A stretch of 64,000 nt of DNA, taken from positions 316,931 to 380,930 of the forward strand of contig VXAY01007404.1 in NCBI GenBank assembly GCA_013399855.1, read 5' to 3'. This DNA comes from Oxyruncus cristatus (taxonomy: Eukaryota > Chordata > Aves > Passeriformes > Cotingidae). Below the pieces are notes generated by a model. The model searched no databases, was not told the origin of the DNA, and was given only the letters and a program-made list of their open reading frames with translations. The position numbers were made by a program, and so were the translations under genes. The number at the start of each line of letters is the position of its first letter. Position 1 is the first letter of the stretch. This document shows, in pieces, positions 23,571 to 36,500 of the stretch.

Positions 23571-24717
23571 ATTATCCTAACCCTTTGTCCAGTCCTCTAG
23601 ATGTCCCACACCAAAAAAAGGAATATATTTGCAAATTCAGTCCAGTTAAAGGTTTCTGTTTCAACTGCAAATACTGTGTCATAGTACAGGCAATCTGTGC
23701 TTTCCAGTAACTAGTCTTCTCATAAGTTACTGAGATTTTGGACAGAGAAAAGATCTAGGCTGTTCTAAAGGAGCAGCTGATCTGCTCTACTGCCTTATTT
23801 CTCAGCTTTCTCAAATGCTACTGAGACAAAAAGAGCCAGTGAAGCTGTAACAGATAAGTTCATATGTAATCAAATTTGATGGGGTTTTTCAAAAGATAAC
23901 AGAACAATAATTTTCACTCAAAATGGGAAACTATAAGCACAATAATAGATTTTTTTGCCATTTTCGTTAATTGCTTGATGTGTGATCTAGTATTCATAAA
24001 CATAAGAGATGATCTTGCTAAATTATGTCAATCTAAGAGATTTCGCTGGTGTTGGGTGTTTGTTTGCTTGCTTGCTTTCCCCCAGAAACTTTCATTTTAG
24101 TGCTTTCCTCCTTTTTTTTACCTGATACTTCTATTAGGGAGAAGTTTTGATTTATGATCCCAGAGAATCACATCGATTGCGAGAGAGTTGGCTCTCAACC
24201 TGACATTTTCCAGTTACTCATTCTTTTCTCTACCTCTCAGAGTTCATCTTGCACTGTAGCACTCTGACACTGTTTCTTTACTGTCTTCTTGTTCCAGATA
24301 TTTGAGGTCACTTGGCAAGTCATGCGCAGCGTTGTATTGTCTGTTTCAGAGCTACACAAGTGGCTGTTTTTAAACATAGACATAACCTCACAGACACTGC
24401 ATCCTTAACAGTTCCTCTAACAGAAATTTTGTTTGCTTTGTTGCTTTAATCTGTGAAAACAGAGGGTTTCTTTCTAAACGTGATTGTTTGCGAGCTCTTT
24501 CTTCCATGCTCGGTTGAGTAACTTCCCTTACAATTGTGTGTTCAATACGACTTCAAATTCCAAAATTACTTTAGTTCAAAAATAGTGTTAAAGAAATACA
24601 TGATTTTTCATGGAAAAATAACACAAAAGTCATGACATAGGAATCAAAACCAATGCTTTGCTTTGGATAACAGCTTACTTTGAAAATCTGTTCCTCTGAC
24701 AATATCCATTAAAAAAT

Positions 24718-24744
24718 GGGGGGGTGGGGGTGAGAGTATGGGGG
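24718..24744 (+). other. G-run cluster, possible G-quadruplex
   Basis: Runs of 7, 5 and 5 G separated by T and by TGAGAGTAT. A four-tract structure would need the 7-G run to supply two tracts, so folding potential is only moderate. Confidence 0.3.
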
Positions 24745-26492
24745 CTTATGTGGAGTTATGCATGTATTTAATAGCTGTGGTGAACCACTACCAGAAAGAT
24801 TTCAGAGAGCTATGGAAATAGGAGTCACTGCCGGATTTCCCAGCAGTGCAGGAATGCTCCCTAGAGTACAGTGTCTACTGCTTTCCTCAGATAAGTTTTA
24901 TATTCTTTCAAAGGATGTCAGGCTGTGGCACTAAACTTCATCTAATTATGTCTATAAAGTGGCGGTTTGCAGCTTCTAGCTCAGAAGTTGGAAGAGACCC
25001 AGGTGGGCATATTGCTTCCAAGCAGTATAACGTTTGGAGGTAGAGTCCCCTGTGATCGATGAACGTGTCCAACCTATCTCTACTCCTACTTCCAGGGCAG
25101 TTTGACTGTGCCCAGTGGAATGACATATGACTTCAGGTCTACCAAAAGTTATGCACTCTCAGCAGTTATGACAGGGAAAAGGTACCATTTTCCATGCTTG
25201 CCTGAGTGCCTCATCTCAGTGTCCATTTGTGTCAGGATTGATGGCTTTGAAAAAGAGTGCAAAGATCAAACTGTTTTACAGTGCTGTGTCAGCCAATTCT
25301 CAAACTTTAACACTATCCTGAGCTGGGGATGTGCCCTTGCTGAGTGTCCCCACTCAAATAAAAGCCAAACAGAAGTGTATAGAGCTCTACACATCCCTCT
25401 GTTATTCACTTCTAAGACAGATTGTCTTAGAAATCTCTCTGAATTCAGCAGTTATTAAACTTAAGATGTTTAAGGATGATATAATTACTGAAGTGTTAGA
25501 TTATCAGGAACAATTTGTTTCTTTAGTCGTTAGACATTTAACGTTTCTTCTAGGAAATGGTAATTAGAACAAAGGTAGTCTTTAGTCCATTGAGAAGGTG
25601 TTGGCCTTCACATAACCAATAGCTATGCCAAGCAAAGGTTGTGGTTATTTTTTGCACTGCTTTCTGTCTTCAGTAAGGTTTTATTCAATAAAAACAACAA
25701 GATTGCTTTTCCTGGTATGTATTTTGCATCTTGAAGTCAATTCATTGAAAATACATGGTAAGTTGTCTGCCCAAGGCTAAAAAAGCCATCTTACCTCAAG
25801 GTATATTCTGCATTGTATTGTGCTGAGATTGTTTAAAACAATAAATATGTTGTTTATCCTGCAATATTGCTTAGTCGAAGAATCTCTTGGGACCTAAGAA
25901 CAGGGGAAAGGGCTAATTACTTACTCCTCTATTACCCACTGCCTGAATGTTAGTCCTCAAGCTTTTCTTTCGAGCATACTGTGCAGTTTTCCGCAGAGGA
26001 TAGAAGTGGAAGGAGGGAAGATGAATGGTTTTTTGCTAAAAAAAGTACTCTAACCCGGACAAACAGGCACTTTTATCTTTTGCTGTTTACCTGTGTGAGA
26101 CACTCTAGTGTATCACACCTTTTGGGGGTTGTACTCATTTTCCAAAAGGGATACCAGTGTATAAAATCCATAGACTTTGATGATTCTTTTGTGGAGGTAT
26201 GTTACTGGGGTAGTACTGAAAATAAGTGCAAGAAGTTTGTATTGGCTGCTTTAGAAGTGTAATCTCCATTTGCTGTATGCAGACCCATGGGGGGCGGGGG
26301 AGGGAACAAAAACAAACCTACAGCATCCAAAACCTGAGATTATTAAATACTGGAGGTTAGTTGGGAAATTTATTTCCAGATATGATTGTCTTTCAACATC
26401 AGCTGTGTTCTTGATTTTCCTGTCTTTCTGCCAGGAAGCAGTAAGATGAACAACAAAGATTTTGAATTCAGGGCCTCTGCACTGCTGTATTT

Positions 26493-26780
26493 AGAATCAC
26501 AGAATAGGCAGGGTTGGAAGGGACTCACAAGGATCATCAAATACAACCTTAGCCCTCTACAGGACCATCCCCAAGAGTCACACCATGTACCTGAAAGTAT
26601 CACCCAAATACTTGAACTCTGTCAGGCTTGGTGCCCTGACCACTTCCCTGGGAGCCTGTTCCAGCACTCAGCCACCATCTGGGTTAAGAACCTCTTTCTA
26701 ATTTCCAATCTAAACCTCCCCTGACACAACTTCAGGGCCATTCCATCATGTGCTGTTGCTGGTCACCACAGAGAAGAATT
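26493..26780 (-). mobile_element. CR1 retrotransposon, 3' end fragment
   Basis: The plus strand starts AGAATCACAGAATAGGCAGG followed by GTTGGAAGGGACTCACAAGG and continues through a block equivalent to the CR1 3' UTR (CCCTGACCACTTCCCTGGG, CCTGTTCCAGCACTCAGCC, ACCTCTTTCTAATTTCCAA) to GCTGTTGCTGGTCACCACA. This is the antisense of the avian CR1 3' end, so the element reads on the minus strand and is 5' truncated at about 290 bp, the commonest state of CR1 copies. Open frames at 26370-26724 are artefacts of it. Confidence 0.95.
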
Positions 26781-26789
26781 TTAAGGCAT

Positions 26790-28310
26790 GTTGCAAATAA
26801 GATCTCCTTTCTCATTCCTCATAAAATCATTACCATTATTATTGTATTGGGGGTATTTCCATAAAACAAATTCCTCTAAGGTCTGTGACCTTGACGGTAT
26901 TTATCAGCCAGACTGGTATGTTTCAGGTGTTTGTTAGTTTTGAGAAGATAAATATATTTGAAACTTCTAGCAATTTGAAGTCAATATCTTTAATAAAGCT
27001 ATATATAGCATAAAATTAAGCAAATTGAGCATAGAAATATGTGAAATGACAAAACAGTCAGAATATCTTTAAGTGACTGTCAGTTACAGTGTGCTTGGAA
27101 ATGATTCAATTATTTATACTTTTATTTCACAGATGCTTTGACAAATGTTGGAAAATTTGCTATATTTGTTATTTCTTCTTTTAAAATATATTTTTAAAGT
27201 GTCATTCTATGTGAGAGTGGAGGACCTATCTGTACATGTCTAATTTTTTTTCTGTTGATAACTTATAAACCTTTTCTTTCTGGACATTTACATATAGCCT
27301 ACCTATTAACATTAAGTAAATTTACAGATTTAAACTGAGGACTGAGGACTGTTTAGGAAAAGATTATAACTATGATTAAGTATTTCAGAAAGCTTGTATG
27401 AGCTTAGCTGTACAGAGTATGAGAGATAAAAATGTATTTTGAAGCAGAAAGGTGTCTTTATTAGAGTTGTCCGCATATTAAGTAAAGCTAGATCATAATG
27501 GATCAGGGCCTGGATTAGAAGGTGAATTTGAGGGGAGTGCTCAGATCCTTCTTAGTGATTTCTCATGTCTCTTAGGTCCAATATGTTATCATCCAATTTG
27601 CATTTTTTACACCAAATTTACAGCAAATTTCACTATTCATAATATGAAAAGATTCCAAAGTTCAATTCGAGTCGAACATACAGAATGCAGAAATTCTACT
27701 GCTGCTACAAGTTACCAAGCCATAGGGAAACTAAGTTTGTACTTTCTGTTGCTTACAATTTCAGAAAGAAACAAGAATTAAGGGTTTGATAACTGCCTTT
27801 TATAAAACCCAAGTTGGAAGACAAAAGAGGTGAAAAAGTAAAGGAAAAAATCATAATTGCTGAGCACTGTCAATTCCTTCAGAAATTTAATTCACTTATT
27901 CAAAACCCTGTTCATTTTGTGCACAGACTTGAGTCAGTTCTTGGTGCAGAATTAAGTAATTTAGTCATGCACACCAGTGTTATTTTTTAATGGTGCTGTA
28001 ATTGACTAGAATAAAACTATATAATGGTCATCTAGTAAGAGTTATCTATCAGCTATTCCTGTAAAAAGTGAGGATAAACATTATTCATTATGGGAAATAA
28101 AACTAAAAGTAAATTAACCTGCTTTAATTATAAAACAAATCAAGATCTAGTCCAAAGTAATAAAGCCTATCTATAAGTATTCATCTATTTCTTTTTTAAT
28201 AGGTCATATTTGAGTTGATGCATGTGAAAGACTTTTAGTTTTCTGACATTCACAAGGAAAATAACCTCTTTTTTGCAGTTTATATCTATAATTTGAATTA
28301 AAAACAATAT
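26790..28310. other. AT-rich noncoding sequence
   Basis: Nothing recognisable beyond AT-rich unique DNA. Confidence 0.6.
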
Positions 28311-28314
28311 CTTT

Positions 28315-28384
28315 TACAGGCTTTTTATAGATAGTAACTATTCATTAATTACAGGCTTTTTATAGATAGTAACTATTCATTAAT
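28315..28384. repeat. Perfect 35-bp tandem duplication
   Basis: A unit beginning TACAGGCTTTTTATAGATAG occurs at 28315-28349 and again at 28350-28384 with no differences. This is a recent replication-slippage duplication or an assembly artefact. Confidence 0.97.
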
Positions 28385-28740
28385 TTCCCCTTCCCCAAGT
28401 TTAAAATGTAGAAATATCCATGTAGATATTGTACATTTCTTTATTTATATGAAAGCATGCTAAAAGATAACATTCAGTTTCTGAGCACTTTTCTGAATCT
28501 AAAGGATTCAGTCTTTCACATCATCTCTCTAACAAGTGTGTCTGTACTGTCAAACCACTGGAGTACACAACAAAATATTCCCACAAACAATCTAAGACTA
28601 TCTCTTTAAAAGGTAAAAAATGACAATAAAAATCTGCAGAATAAATTAGAAATAGGTCAGTTAATTCTGACTTAATTTGATGATATGTGGACAGCAAAAT
28701 AAATATTAATTTCAAATTAGCCACTAATTATAAATATTAC

Positions 28741-28770
28741 CTGCACATCACAGATACCCAGATCACTAAT
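28741..28770 (-). other. Candidate 30-nt microexon
   Basis: On the minus strand ACTTAATTAGTTTACAG precedes a 30-base segment that ends CAG followed by GTAATA. It is divisible by three and open in phase 0 (ISDLGICDVQ). The donor is weak and the acceptor moderate; it may be a chance arrangement within conserved-looking noncoding DNA. Confidence 0.12.
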
Positions 28771-28799
28771 CTGTAAACTAATTAAGTAGCAGCATCTAC

Positions 28800-31780
28800 A
28801 TACAAATGAGGATGCAGGCTGTAGGAAAAAAGGAAATAAAGTATTAGCCAATTTCTGTAACATTCAGAGAATAAATATAGAATTATGAAAAACTTTTATT
28901 TTACATTTATTTTCAGCTCAGCATACATGTATGAACACATATGTTGATAAACCTCTACAGACCAATGGAAATTACATTTACATGCATGTTTAAACAAATG
29001 TGATGTGGCTCACATTCTTGATTCACTACTGTGGTACACAGATAAGGCAGATAGTGGGAAACTCAGAGATATGACATAACCAGACTAAAAGAAGGATCAA
29101 TTCACAAAGAACATAACACAATACTCCCACTAATGTTGACAATTTGATTGTGCCCTTGAGAACGGTGTAGCATCCTCAGTTATTGAAGTAGGAACTCCAA
29201 AATAGATACTCAGGCATGGGCTTAGCAGGTTCTACACGCTTTTTTACTCATAAGTAAATAAAACTTAGACTAACTAAACCATAAGGATTAATTTTCTTCC
29301 AGTAAAGTCCCATTACTAAATGCAAGATCAATCAACAGTAAATAAACCCAGCACCATCGCTATCCAGTGACACGTCTCCCTCCACTTTAACTATTGACCT
29401 AGTGAAAGCTACCAAGTGACTAGAGGGAATAATCAGTCATTCCTTCAGCTCTATCAAACTTCAATGATAGACACATTTATTATAAGATTTGATGCACATG
29501 CAGCACTCCTCATGGAGCATAGGTCGTCCTCCAGAAGCAATTAATTTTCTTCAGTGACTATCACAGGGATCACCCAAAACTTGGCTGATTGAACATATTC
29601 ATGACTGTGATACTTTTCTTTACATTTTCATTAATTTCAATATCAACATGCAGTTTTCTAATGTCTTCAAAAAGCCAATTTCTACAGAATCTGAACTTTG
29701 ACATAGGTGTTTTTTTATTTGTTTGTTTGTTTTAAATTTATTTAGATCTGAACCAGACATCATCTGTTGAAGTAAATATTTTCAGGTGTCAAACTAGATA
29801 AATATGCTGCATGTCCCTGAAAATCTTTATGAAGGTCATCCTTTTCTCTTCCAGGAAATTATGTTTATGATACAAACAGACTTCTGTCTCCAGTTAGCGA
29901 GTATGTAGCCTGTCTATTCTCTATTAAGAGCTATCATTGAGCCTCACTGTTTTATTCTTGATTGGGAAAATACATGTAATGAACCTCTATATCAAAAAAG
30001 AGTTAGATGTTTGTGTCTATGTTCATGTATAAGAGGAGTTGGTATTATTCTTGCTCATCCATTTGTTAAAAAACAATATATTTGCACTGTGTAAAATGTA
30101 TGCTCACAACAAGCTAAGTATGTTGCTCATTTCCATTATCTGTAGGAGCAACATTGCACATATGTAGAGCTCTACTCAACAACATCCGAAACTCTCACAC
30201 GAGAAATTATCTACATAGTATGCAGGAATGAATTATCTGAATCATTAAACCTGACAGGAACAGGAAAGCCTACATACAAACTGATACTCCACAGAATGGT
30301 GATGATGAAAGCCAACATCCATTTGGGATGGCAAAACTTTGTGCATTGAAGGACTGACACTAGCTTTAAATAACAGTTTGAATTGTCTTTGGGTGTTGTC
30401 TTGAATATTCACCTCAAGGTTTTAACTTGAAGTTGTACTAGAGACAGACTGACTCACAAGGTACTTTTTGCACTATTTCTCTATCTTTATTCAGTATCTT
30501 ATTTCTTAACTATGACTTCCAAAAAAAAAAAAAAAAAAAAGAAGTTTATGTTTTTCTTAAAATACGTCAGATGCATGTATGGCAGTGCCTACCCTAACTG
30601 AGAGTCTCCCAAAAGTCATTTAAATTCTTCTTTGGTCCACTGGAAGGAGCATTTTGGAAGTTGAGAATGCATATTGTTAGTTAGAGGAAGAAGTTAGCCA
30701 GATCTTGGTGAGAGCAGATGTCAACCATAGCTTCTTAGTGTGCATCAAGGATGTGAGGGAGAAATCTGAGATGCTGGGCTCTGCTGGGAACAGATTCCTC
30801 AAGGGAGAGTCACTGGAGCATTTCTTCAGTGCACTGACACCTTAGAAAACTTCTATGTTGATCACAAAGACTGTCTCATGTAGCTTTTATGCTATTCAAT
30901 GGCCACAAAAGCTCTATTTTCTCCAGGGCTATGATGCTCTCTGTAAACTTGTTTTTGAGTGCCTCAGATCTTCCTTTTCACAAATTTGCATTTTACGGTA
31001 TATCAGTTCCACACACTGAACCAGATGATATCCTCCCATCTGATCTTACTGTCATGGTTGTCTTGATCTGTAAAATTCAACTTTTAATGAAAATTTAAAA
31101 GCTATCACACTTGAGATTTTAATGTAATCGTGTCGGCCAAAAATAGTTTAAGGGACTGATTCAGTACAGAGTTTTCAATTCTTTAAAGAAGAGTAAATAA
31201 TTTGCATATGTCACAATATTTTGTTCATGTCATTTAAACTAGTTTTTAATTTTGTTTTAAGCCAGTCATGTTATGAAATAATTTTTCTAATGTTCTCTTA
31301 GCATGAATATTGATAAAAGAGTTTTTAAATGTTTTGTTTAGTTTGGTGTTCTTTGAATGGATTGAAAATGATATATTTTTGCATTTTTTTAAAATTTCAT
31401 GAAAAATGGCCATTTCTGAGCTTGATTACCCTTTACAGATGTTCTTTGTATTTGCCAGAGAATAACTATTTTTTCCTATGTATAGTCAAAATATTTATGA
31501 TCCTTTATGTATACTCCGTGAAGGGGAATAACAAAATAGTGGCCAAGATCAGCATTAGTAATCCCACTCTCTCATTGAAACCTACAGCAAAACCTCAGAA
31601 AGCTCTGTCAGCACACATTTAAAACCATTAAAATCAAAGAAAGCATGATGAAAATATATCGCTACTGTTGAAGAAATATGTTTCTCTAGTTTCAAAGTGG
31701 TTTGATATTCCTGCTACAAGGATTAATACAAATTTATTAAAAACTGCTTAAGAAGGATTCCTGCAATTTCATTCTTCTCA
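28800..31780. other. AT-rich noncoding sequence
   Basis: No gene recognised. The segment 30679-30840 has a 58-codon plus-strand stop-to-stop frame (contains LVRADVNHSFLVCIKDVREK) with no family match. Confidence 0.55.
30521..30540 (+). repeat. Poly(A) run
   Basis: Twenty A residues. The upstream 400 bases show no retrogene or SINE that I recognise and no obvious flanking duplication, so a retroposed tail is possible but unsupported. Confidence 0.9.
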
Positions 31781-31782
31781 AT

Positions 31783-31852
31783 GTAATATATATATTTAAT
31801 ATATAAATTGATATGCATATATAAATAATTTTACTTATATATATAGATATAA
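31783..31852. repeat. AT-rich low-complexity (TATA-type) tract
   Basis: Repeated TATATA blocks around TTAATATATAAATTGATATG. It is close to the assembly gap. Confidence 0.85.
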
Positions 31853-31991
31853 GTGATTCCTAGATTTCTGTAAATACAGCTAATTTGAGTTCTTTATTTC
31901 AACTCTATATTCTGTTCAACTTTCAGTACACCCACCAGTATTTTTTTAGTACTTCGTGTCTTTACCAGATGCCCACTTTATGTTACTAATT

Positions 31992-32220
31992 NNNNNNNNN
32001 NNNNNNNNNNNNNNNNNNNNNNNNNNNNNNNNNNNNNNNNNNNNNNNNNNNNNNNNNNNNNNNNNNNNNNNNNNNNNNNNNNNNNNNNNNNNNNNNNNNN
32101 NNNNNNNNNNNNNNNNNNNNNNNNNNNNNNNNNNNNNNNNNNNNNNNNNNNNNNNNNNNNNNNNNNNNNNNNNNNNNNNNNNNNNNNNNNNNNNNNNNNN
32201 NNNNNNNNNNNNNNNNNNNN
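31992..32220. other. Assembly gap (229 N)
   Basis: A run of N. Any open frame spanning it is meaningless. Confidence 1.
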
Positions 32221-33265
32221 GAGTGAATTGTTCATAATATTTTAGATTTAAAATAATAATATAAAAATTATTTTATCCATTTTAGATTTGGTTATCACTT
32301 TAAGTGTCACTCTTAAAAAAAGTCTCAACATCAGAAAACAAAATCATTTTGAATAAAGTAAATAACCAGTTTTCAGGTATTTATTCCCTTTTTTTTCTCA
32401 TGAAAGGCTCTGTAGGTTTGTTTTCATTTATGTAAGAGTAATTTTTTGTTCTTAAATTTTTGCACTCTTTCCAAGTGATGAATGCTTCTATTATGGTAAT
32501 GAAAAGAGCCATAAATAAGCATAGCATACATTGCTCTGTTTTTTAAAGAATTTAAGAGCTGTTAAATCACTCACTGAATGACATCGGTCAAACATCAGCA
32601 TTTTCTACAGGACTTGTGCCTGTACTCTTCAGTCCGCTGCCTTTCCCATCAAGCTTCTCAAGACTGAATTTATCCCATATCCATTCTCTGTAGGGCAGAT
32701 GGAAGGAAACTATCAGTCCTGAGTAGTGTTCAAATCCCCTGGTTCGGAAAGAGCAACCTTGACCTTCAGAAATAAAGCTGGTTATAGATAACTCTGTTTC
32801 TCCATGATTTTGAGGAAAAGGACTTTTTTCTATTCCACCAAAAACACTGAATGAGAGTATTAAAGGGAAGGATTACTGATCTGTCAGTTACTATCCAGGC
32901 AAATTTGGGTATTATTTTATATAATTTCTAGCCAGTCCTTCCATCTCTGATATCTCTGGGGCCAGGATTCATGCCCTGCATTTAGAATAATGGAACCTTA
33001 ATAGTAAACCAGTGTTATATTAAGACTGGTGACTAATCACAGAATATGCTGATTTATAAGGTCCCAGTTAGCCAGGGGAAGACTTTGCTATAATTGGTAC
33101 TGGGAACATCCAGCATACAGACTGGTCTGAGCAGTAGCAGATCGAGGTCTTCAAAAGTTCCAGTAGTGGTCAATAGGAAACACATCTGAAATAATTCAGG
33201 TAATGCACATATTTTATCTTCCGGATGAGAAATAAATCTTTCATGGAGTAGATTTTTTTTTTCAA
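32221..33265. other. AT-rich noncoding sequence
   Basis: No gene or repeat recognised between the gap and the exon candidate at 33272. Confidence 0.6.
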
Positions 33266-33271
33266 TTCTAG

Positions 33272-33403
33272 GCCCACAAAAATGAAAACCCAGCAGGAGT
33301 TCCTCGGGACGGCAGTCAATTTTGGTCTGATTATTTCCGAATTAACACAAGTGCCTGGTTGGGGAACAGGCAAGCCACCTCAACTCCTTCCCACAATCTC
33401 TGA
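33272..33403 (+). CDS. Candidate coding exon with stop codon, unidentified protein
   Basis: A strong acceptor (run of ten T, then CAATTCTAG, ending at 33271) is followed by 43 codons in phase 0 to TGA 33401-33403. The peptide includes NPAGVPRDGSQFWSDYF and RINTSAWLGN and ends TSTPSHNL. Composition differs sharply from the surroundings: about half GC with CpGs near 33305, 33310 and 33338. A GC-type donor (CAG|GCAAGC at 33367-33373) would make a 98-base internal exon instead. The overlapping ATG frame (33283 onward) is in another phase and less likely. I do not recognise the protein. This is the best plus-strand coding candidate in the window, but it is unverified. Confidence 0.35.
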   Translation, partial: AHKNENPAGVPRDGSQFWSDYFRINTSAWLGNRQATSTPSHNL

Positions 33404-33529
33404 AGCTGCAGCTGGTGCTCAGGGTCAGATTTTGAGACAAGGACCTGAGAACGGGCCAATGAAGCAAACATTTATAATCTTAACAATGCTTCTGTGTGCG
33501 TCTTTCACATTAATATTGAATTGCTACTA

Positions 33530-36500
33530 AACCTGGAAAAACATACAGTTCTAATTGGAAAAGGAGATAAAGTGCAACTGTTTGTTGACTTCAAGATCAC
33601 AGAGTATGAAAACTACAAATAATTATTTTTAGTCAATGTGAAAAACCATGATAAACCATGTCTGGTATTATTGAATACTAATACTTACCCTGAAATTATT
33701 CAGTAATAATATCAGTAATATAATATGCTATCACAATTCAGATGTTTTTGTCTAGCAATAGAAGTAGATTCTTTTAGCAATTACTGAGGTTAAAATATGG
33801 ATCTGTTCTTTCAAAAGGAAACTTACTTCTTGATAAATTATCTGCATAATTACATTATCTAGAAGGTTATTTAAAGGCCATCAGTTAGTATGTTAACAAC
33901 GGGCATTCCTCAGCAATTTTTTATAATAATATGTTTAAGAATATGTAACCATTTACAATGATTTCCCTTATATTTTTTTTTTAATTCCTACCGAGTTGCA
34001 GAACTACAGGCACCTTCACTTTGCCTTTTCTGCAAATACCCTTTCTGGGTTATATTTGTGGGTTTTTTGTTTGGTTGGGCTTTTTTGTGTTGGTTGGGTT
34101 TTTATTATTTTTCTTTATTACTATTATTTTTATGTAACATACAACTCATGCAGAACACTCAAAAGACTCTGTTTCACAAGAAAACATATTCTCATAACTT
34201 TTGCTATCTCTTTTGCTAAATCTTATACACCTGTACATGTCAGAAATTTGTTGTTTTATTATAACAGGGCTCTGCTCTTTAAAAAGAAAAAACAATTTGG
34301 AAAACCAATGCTCAGAAATGCCAGCTAAGAAAATCCCATGCGTTTCACTAGTGTAAATGAGAACAAAACATGGGGTCCAGGTGATCTATGGATATAGTGG
34401 CGTTTATGCTCCTCTGCTCAGCTAGGTTGTTTACTCCTCCAGAAAAAATGTTGCATAATTCTTTTCCTGTTTGTTTTTTAATGAGGAGGAACATTTCTTA
34501 ATCAGGAACAACTCTGTGGTAGATTGTCATAGCATCACCATGGAAAAAGAAATACTATCACATCAAGAGATTCCAGAAGGTCTGTGTCTAACAAAGAACT
34601 GTTCTCAGGGATGTTATAGTTGAGCTCTATGAGGAATGATGATGGATATGAAGATGCTTATTCAATGGACTAGGTGACATATAAATACATAAAGAGACAT
34701 GTGAACTCTAAATTCTGTGCAGAGAGCTGTGATTTTCTATAAGAGAAGGATTTTTGTTATTCCTTCACTTACTTTACTTCTACATGCTTCAATATAATTT
34801 GAAACATAGTTTTAGCAATTATGAAGTATTTTTTTCTTAAATAAGAAAGTATACATAAGCTCATGTTGTATAAAAATATATTGTCAGTTTTTTGACTTGA
34901 GTTTAACACTTATTTGCCAACATCTGTCCAACCAAAACAATGATTCTGAGTGCCACTATCTGAGCTGTAATTACAGTATAATACAACTCAGTTAAATGCA
35001 AAGTTAATTTATGCTTCAATTATCACAGTCCTTTTGAATACATAATGACCTTGAAAAATTACTTTAAAAGTTATTGACGTTACAATACCTCTCATGATAA
35101 TAGTAATATTTAAAAACCCACAAATACTCCGACATAATTTTTTTTTTATATACCTGGCTCTGGTGTCTTTTTGCTGCTCACCACCTTAGCTTCGTTGCTC
35201 TAAAATAAGTACTAAACTCATCTGTGAAGTGGTCTGCAATCTCCTAAAATTGTTCTGTTAGAGTGTGGTATTATACGGATTTATTATTTTTTTACCTAAA
35301 CTGTTAAAAAATCCTATCATGACAAAATCAAATCTTTTGTAAGGTTTGATAAAGGTACTTAAAAAAAAAAATCAATATTTGGCTCAGAGTGCAAAAACCC
35401 ATAAAAGTACTAGGATGTAATCAGATTTAGCTCTCTGGTTGAAGATTGTATTTGTCTTTGTTTTGTATTTGAACTCAGGCCATCAAAATGGTTAATACTT
35501 CATAAAAGAACAAGTCAGGCTGGAAAAAAAAAAAGTAGTTATTAGAATAATTGCCAGGTAGCTTCAAAGAACAAACTATATAAAAGATGTTATGGCTGAA
35601 TATAGATGTAACATTCCTTAAAAATGTTACTAAAAGTAAGATTCTTCTAGTGCTAACCTTGTATCCCTGGGAATTCATAGAGCGTATGTTTGCTCTTACC
35701 CTGTTTAGTATCTGATTTTTCTGTTTAAATTAGATAGTTTAGACATCGAGTCTGTCAACAATCCTCCTTTATTTGGATGATTTTCCTTTTCTTGCTACAG
35801 AGTGCCAGAAAGCACATCTATAAATCAAGACTCCCTTTGAGCACAAGAAATCAAATAATTTAGAAGTAACCCTAGAAAGCAAAGATATTGCTGATGTTAA
35901 GGCACAAAAATGGGGAGTCAGGCTGTGGATGCAGGTGTTATTTATGGTTCAGCTCACAATTCATGACTAATGTGGTACACAGTCCCTCAGGATCTCAGTT
36001 TCCAGCTAAGCATCACAAGGATAAAAATAAGAGCAGATTTTATTGAGGCTTGGGGAGATCAAATCCATGAATGTTGATAGTTGCTATGGGGTAGAGTGAT
36101 AAAGGAAATAGGAAAATAGGAAGGGGTGAATAAAAAGGGAGGAACAATTTATTTGTTGCAAGGAATACCTCTGCACAGGCTCCACTTCCATGCTCTTCAC
36201 TTGTCATGCAGGCCTTGTTCAATCCTCCAGAGTGGCGTTTTGCAACTGAGCTTTTAAAAAGACACCTTCTTAGGAAAGGAAAAATCAAGTTTCCACTGAT
36301 TTTCAGTATACTACCAGTGCCTAACTTTAGACTTCTTGAAAAATGGATTCTCAGATGCTTCACTTTTTAAACAGTGAATGGTTGTCCTCCTGTGTACCCT
36401 GGCTGCTTGAAAGAAAAGCTCTAGTGAATTTCTTACAATACCTAAATTCCATACAGATAGTTCATGCTACCGCTGACACATGTTTATATTGTATTCACTT

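Larger units (their letters stand above)
22090..26480. other. AT-rich noncoding sequence
   Basis: No gene recognised. The 118-codon frame at 25102-25458 has no domain and no coding hallmarks. G-rich runs occur at 24718-24744 and 26289-26304. Confidence 0.6.

Noticed and set aside
25102..25458. 118-codon plus-strand frame after an acceptor-like CTACTTCCAG
   Set aside because: The peptide has no recognisable pattern and no donor or conserved feature supports it. Its length is within chance.
30521..30540. Poly(A) as the tail of a processed pseudogene
   Set aside because: No recognisable coding body or target-site duplication upstream.
30679..30840. 58-codon stop-to-stop frame with protein-like wording
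   Set aside because: No splice signals at the edges and no family resemblance; kept only as a note in the region entry.
31956..32237. Frames crossing the N gap
   Set aside because: Translated Ns; no information.
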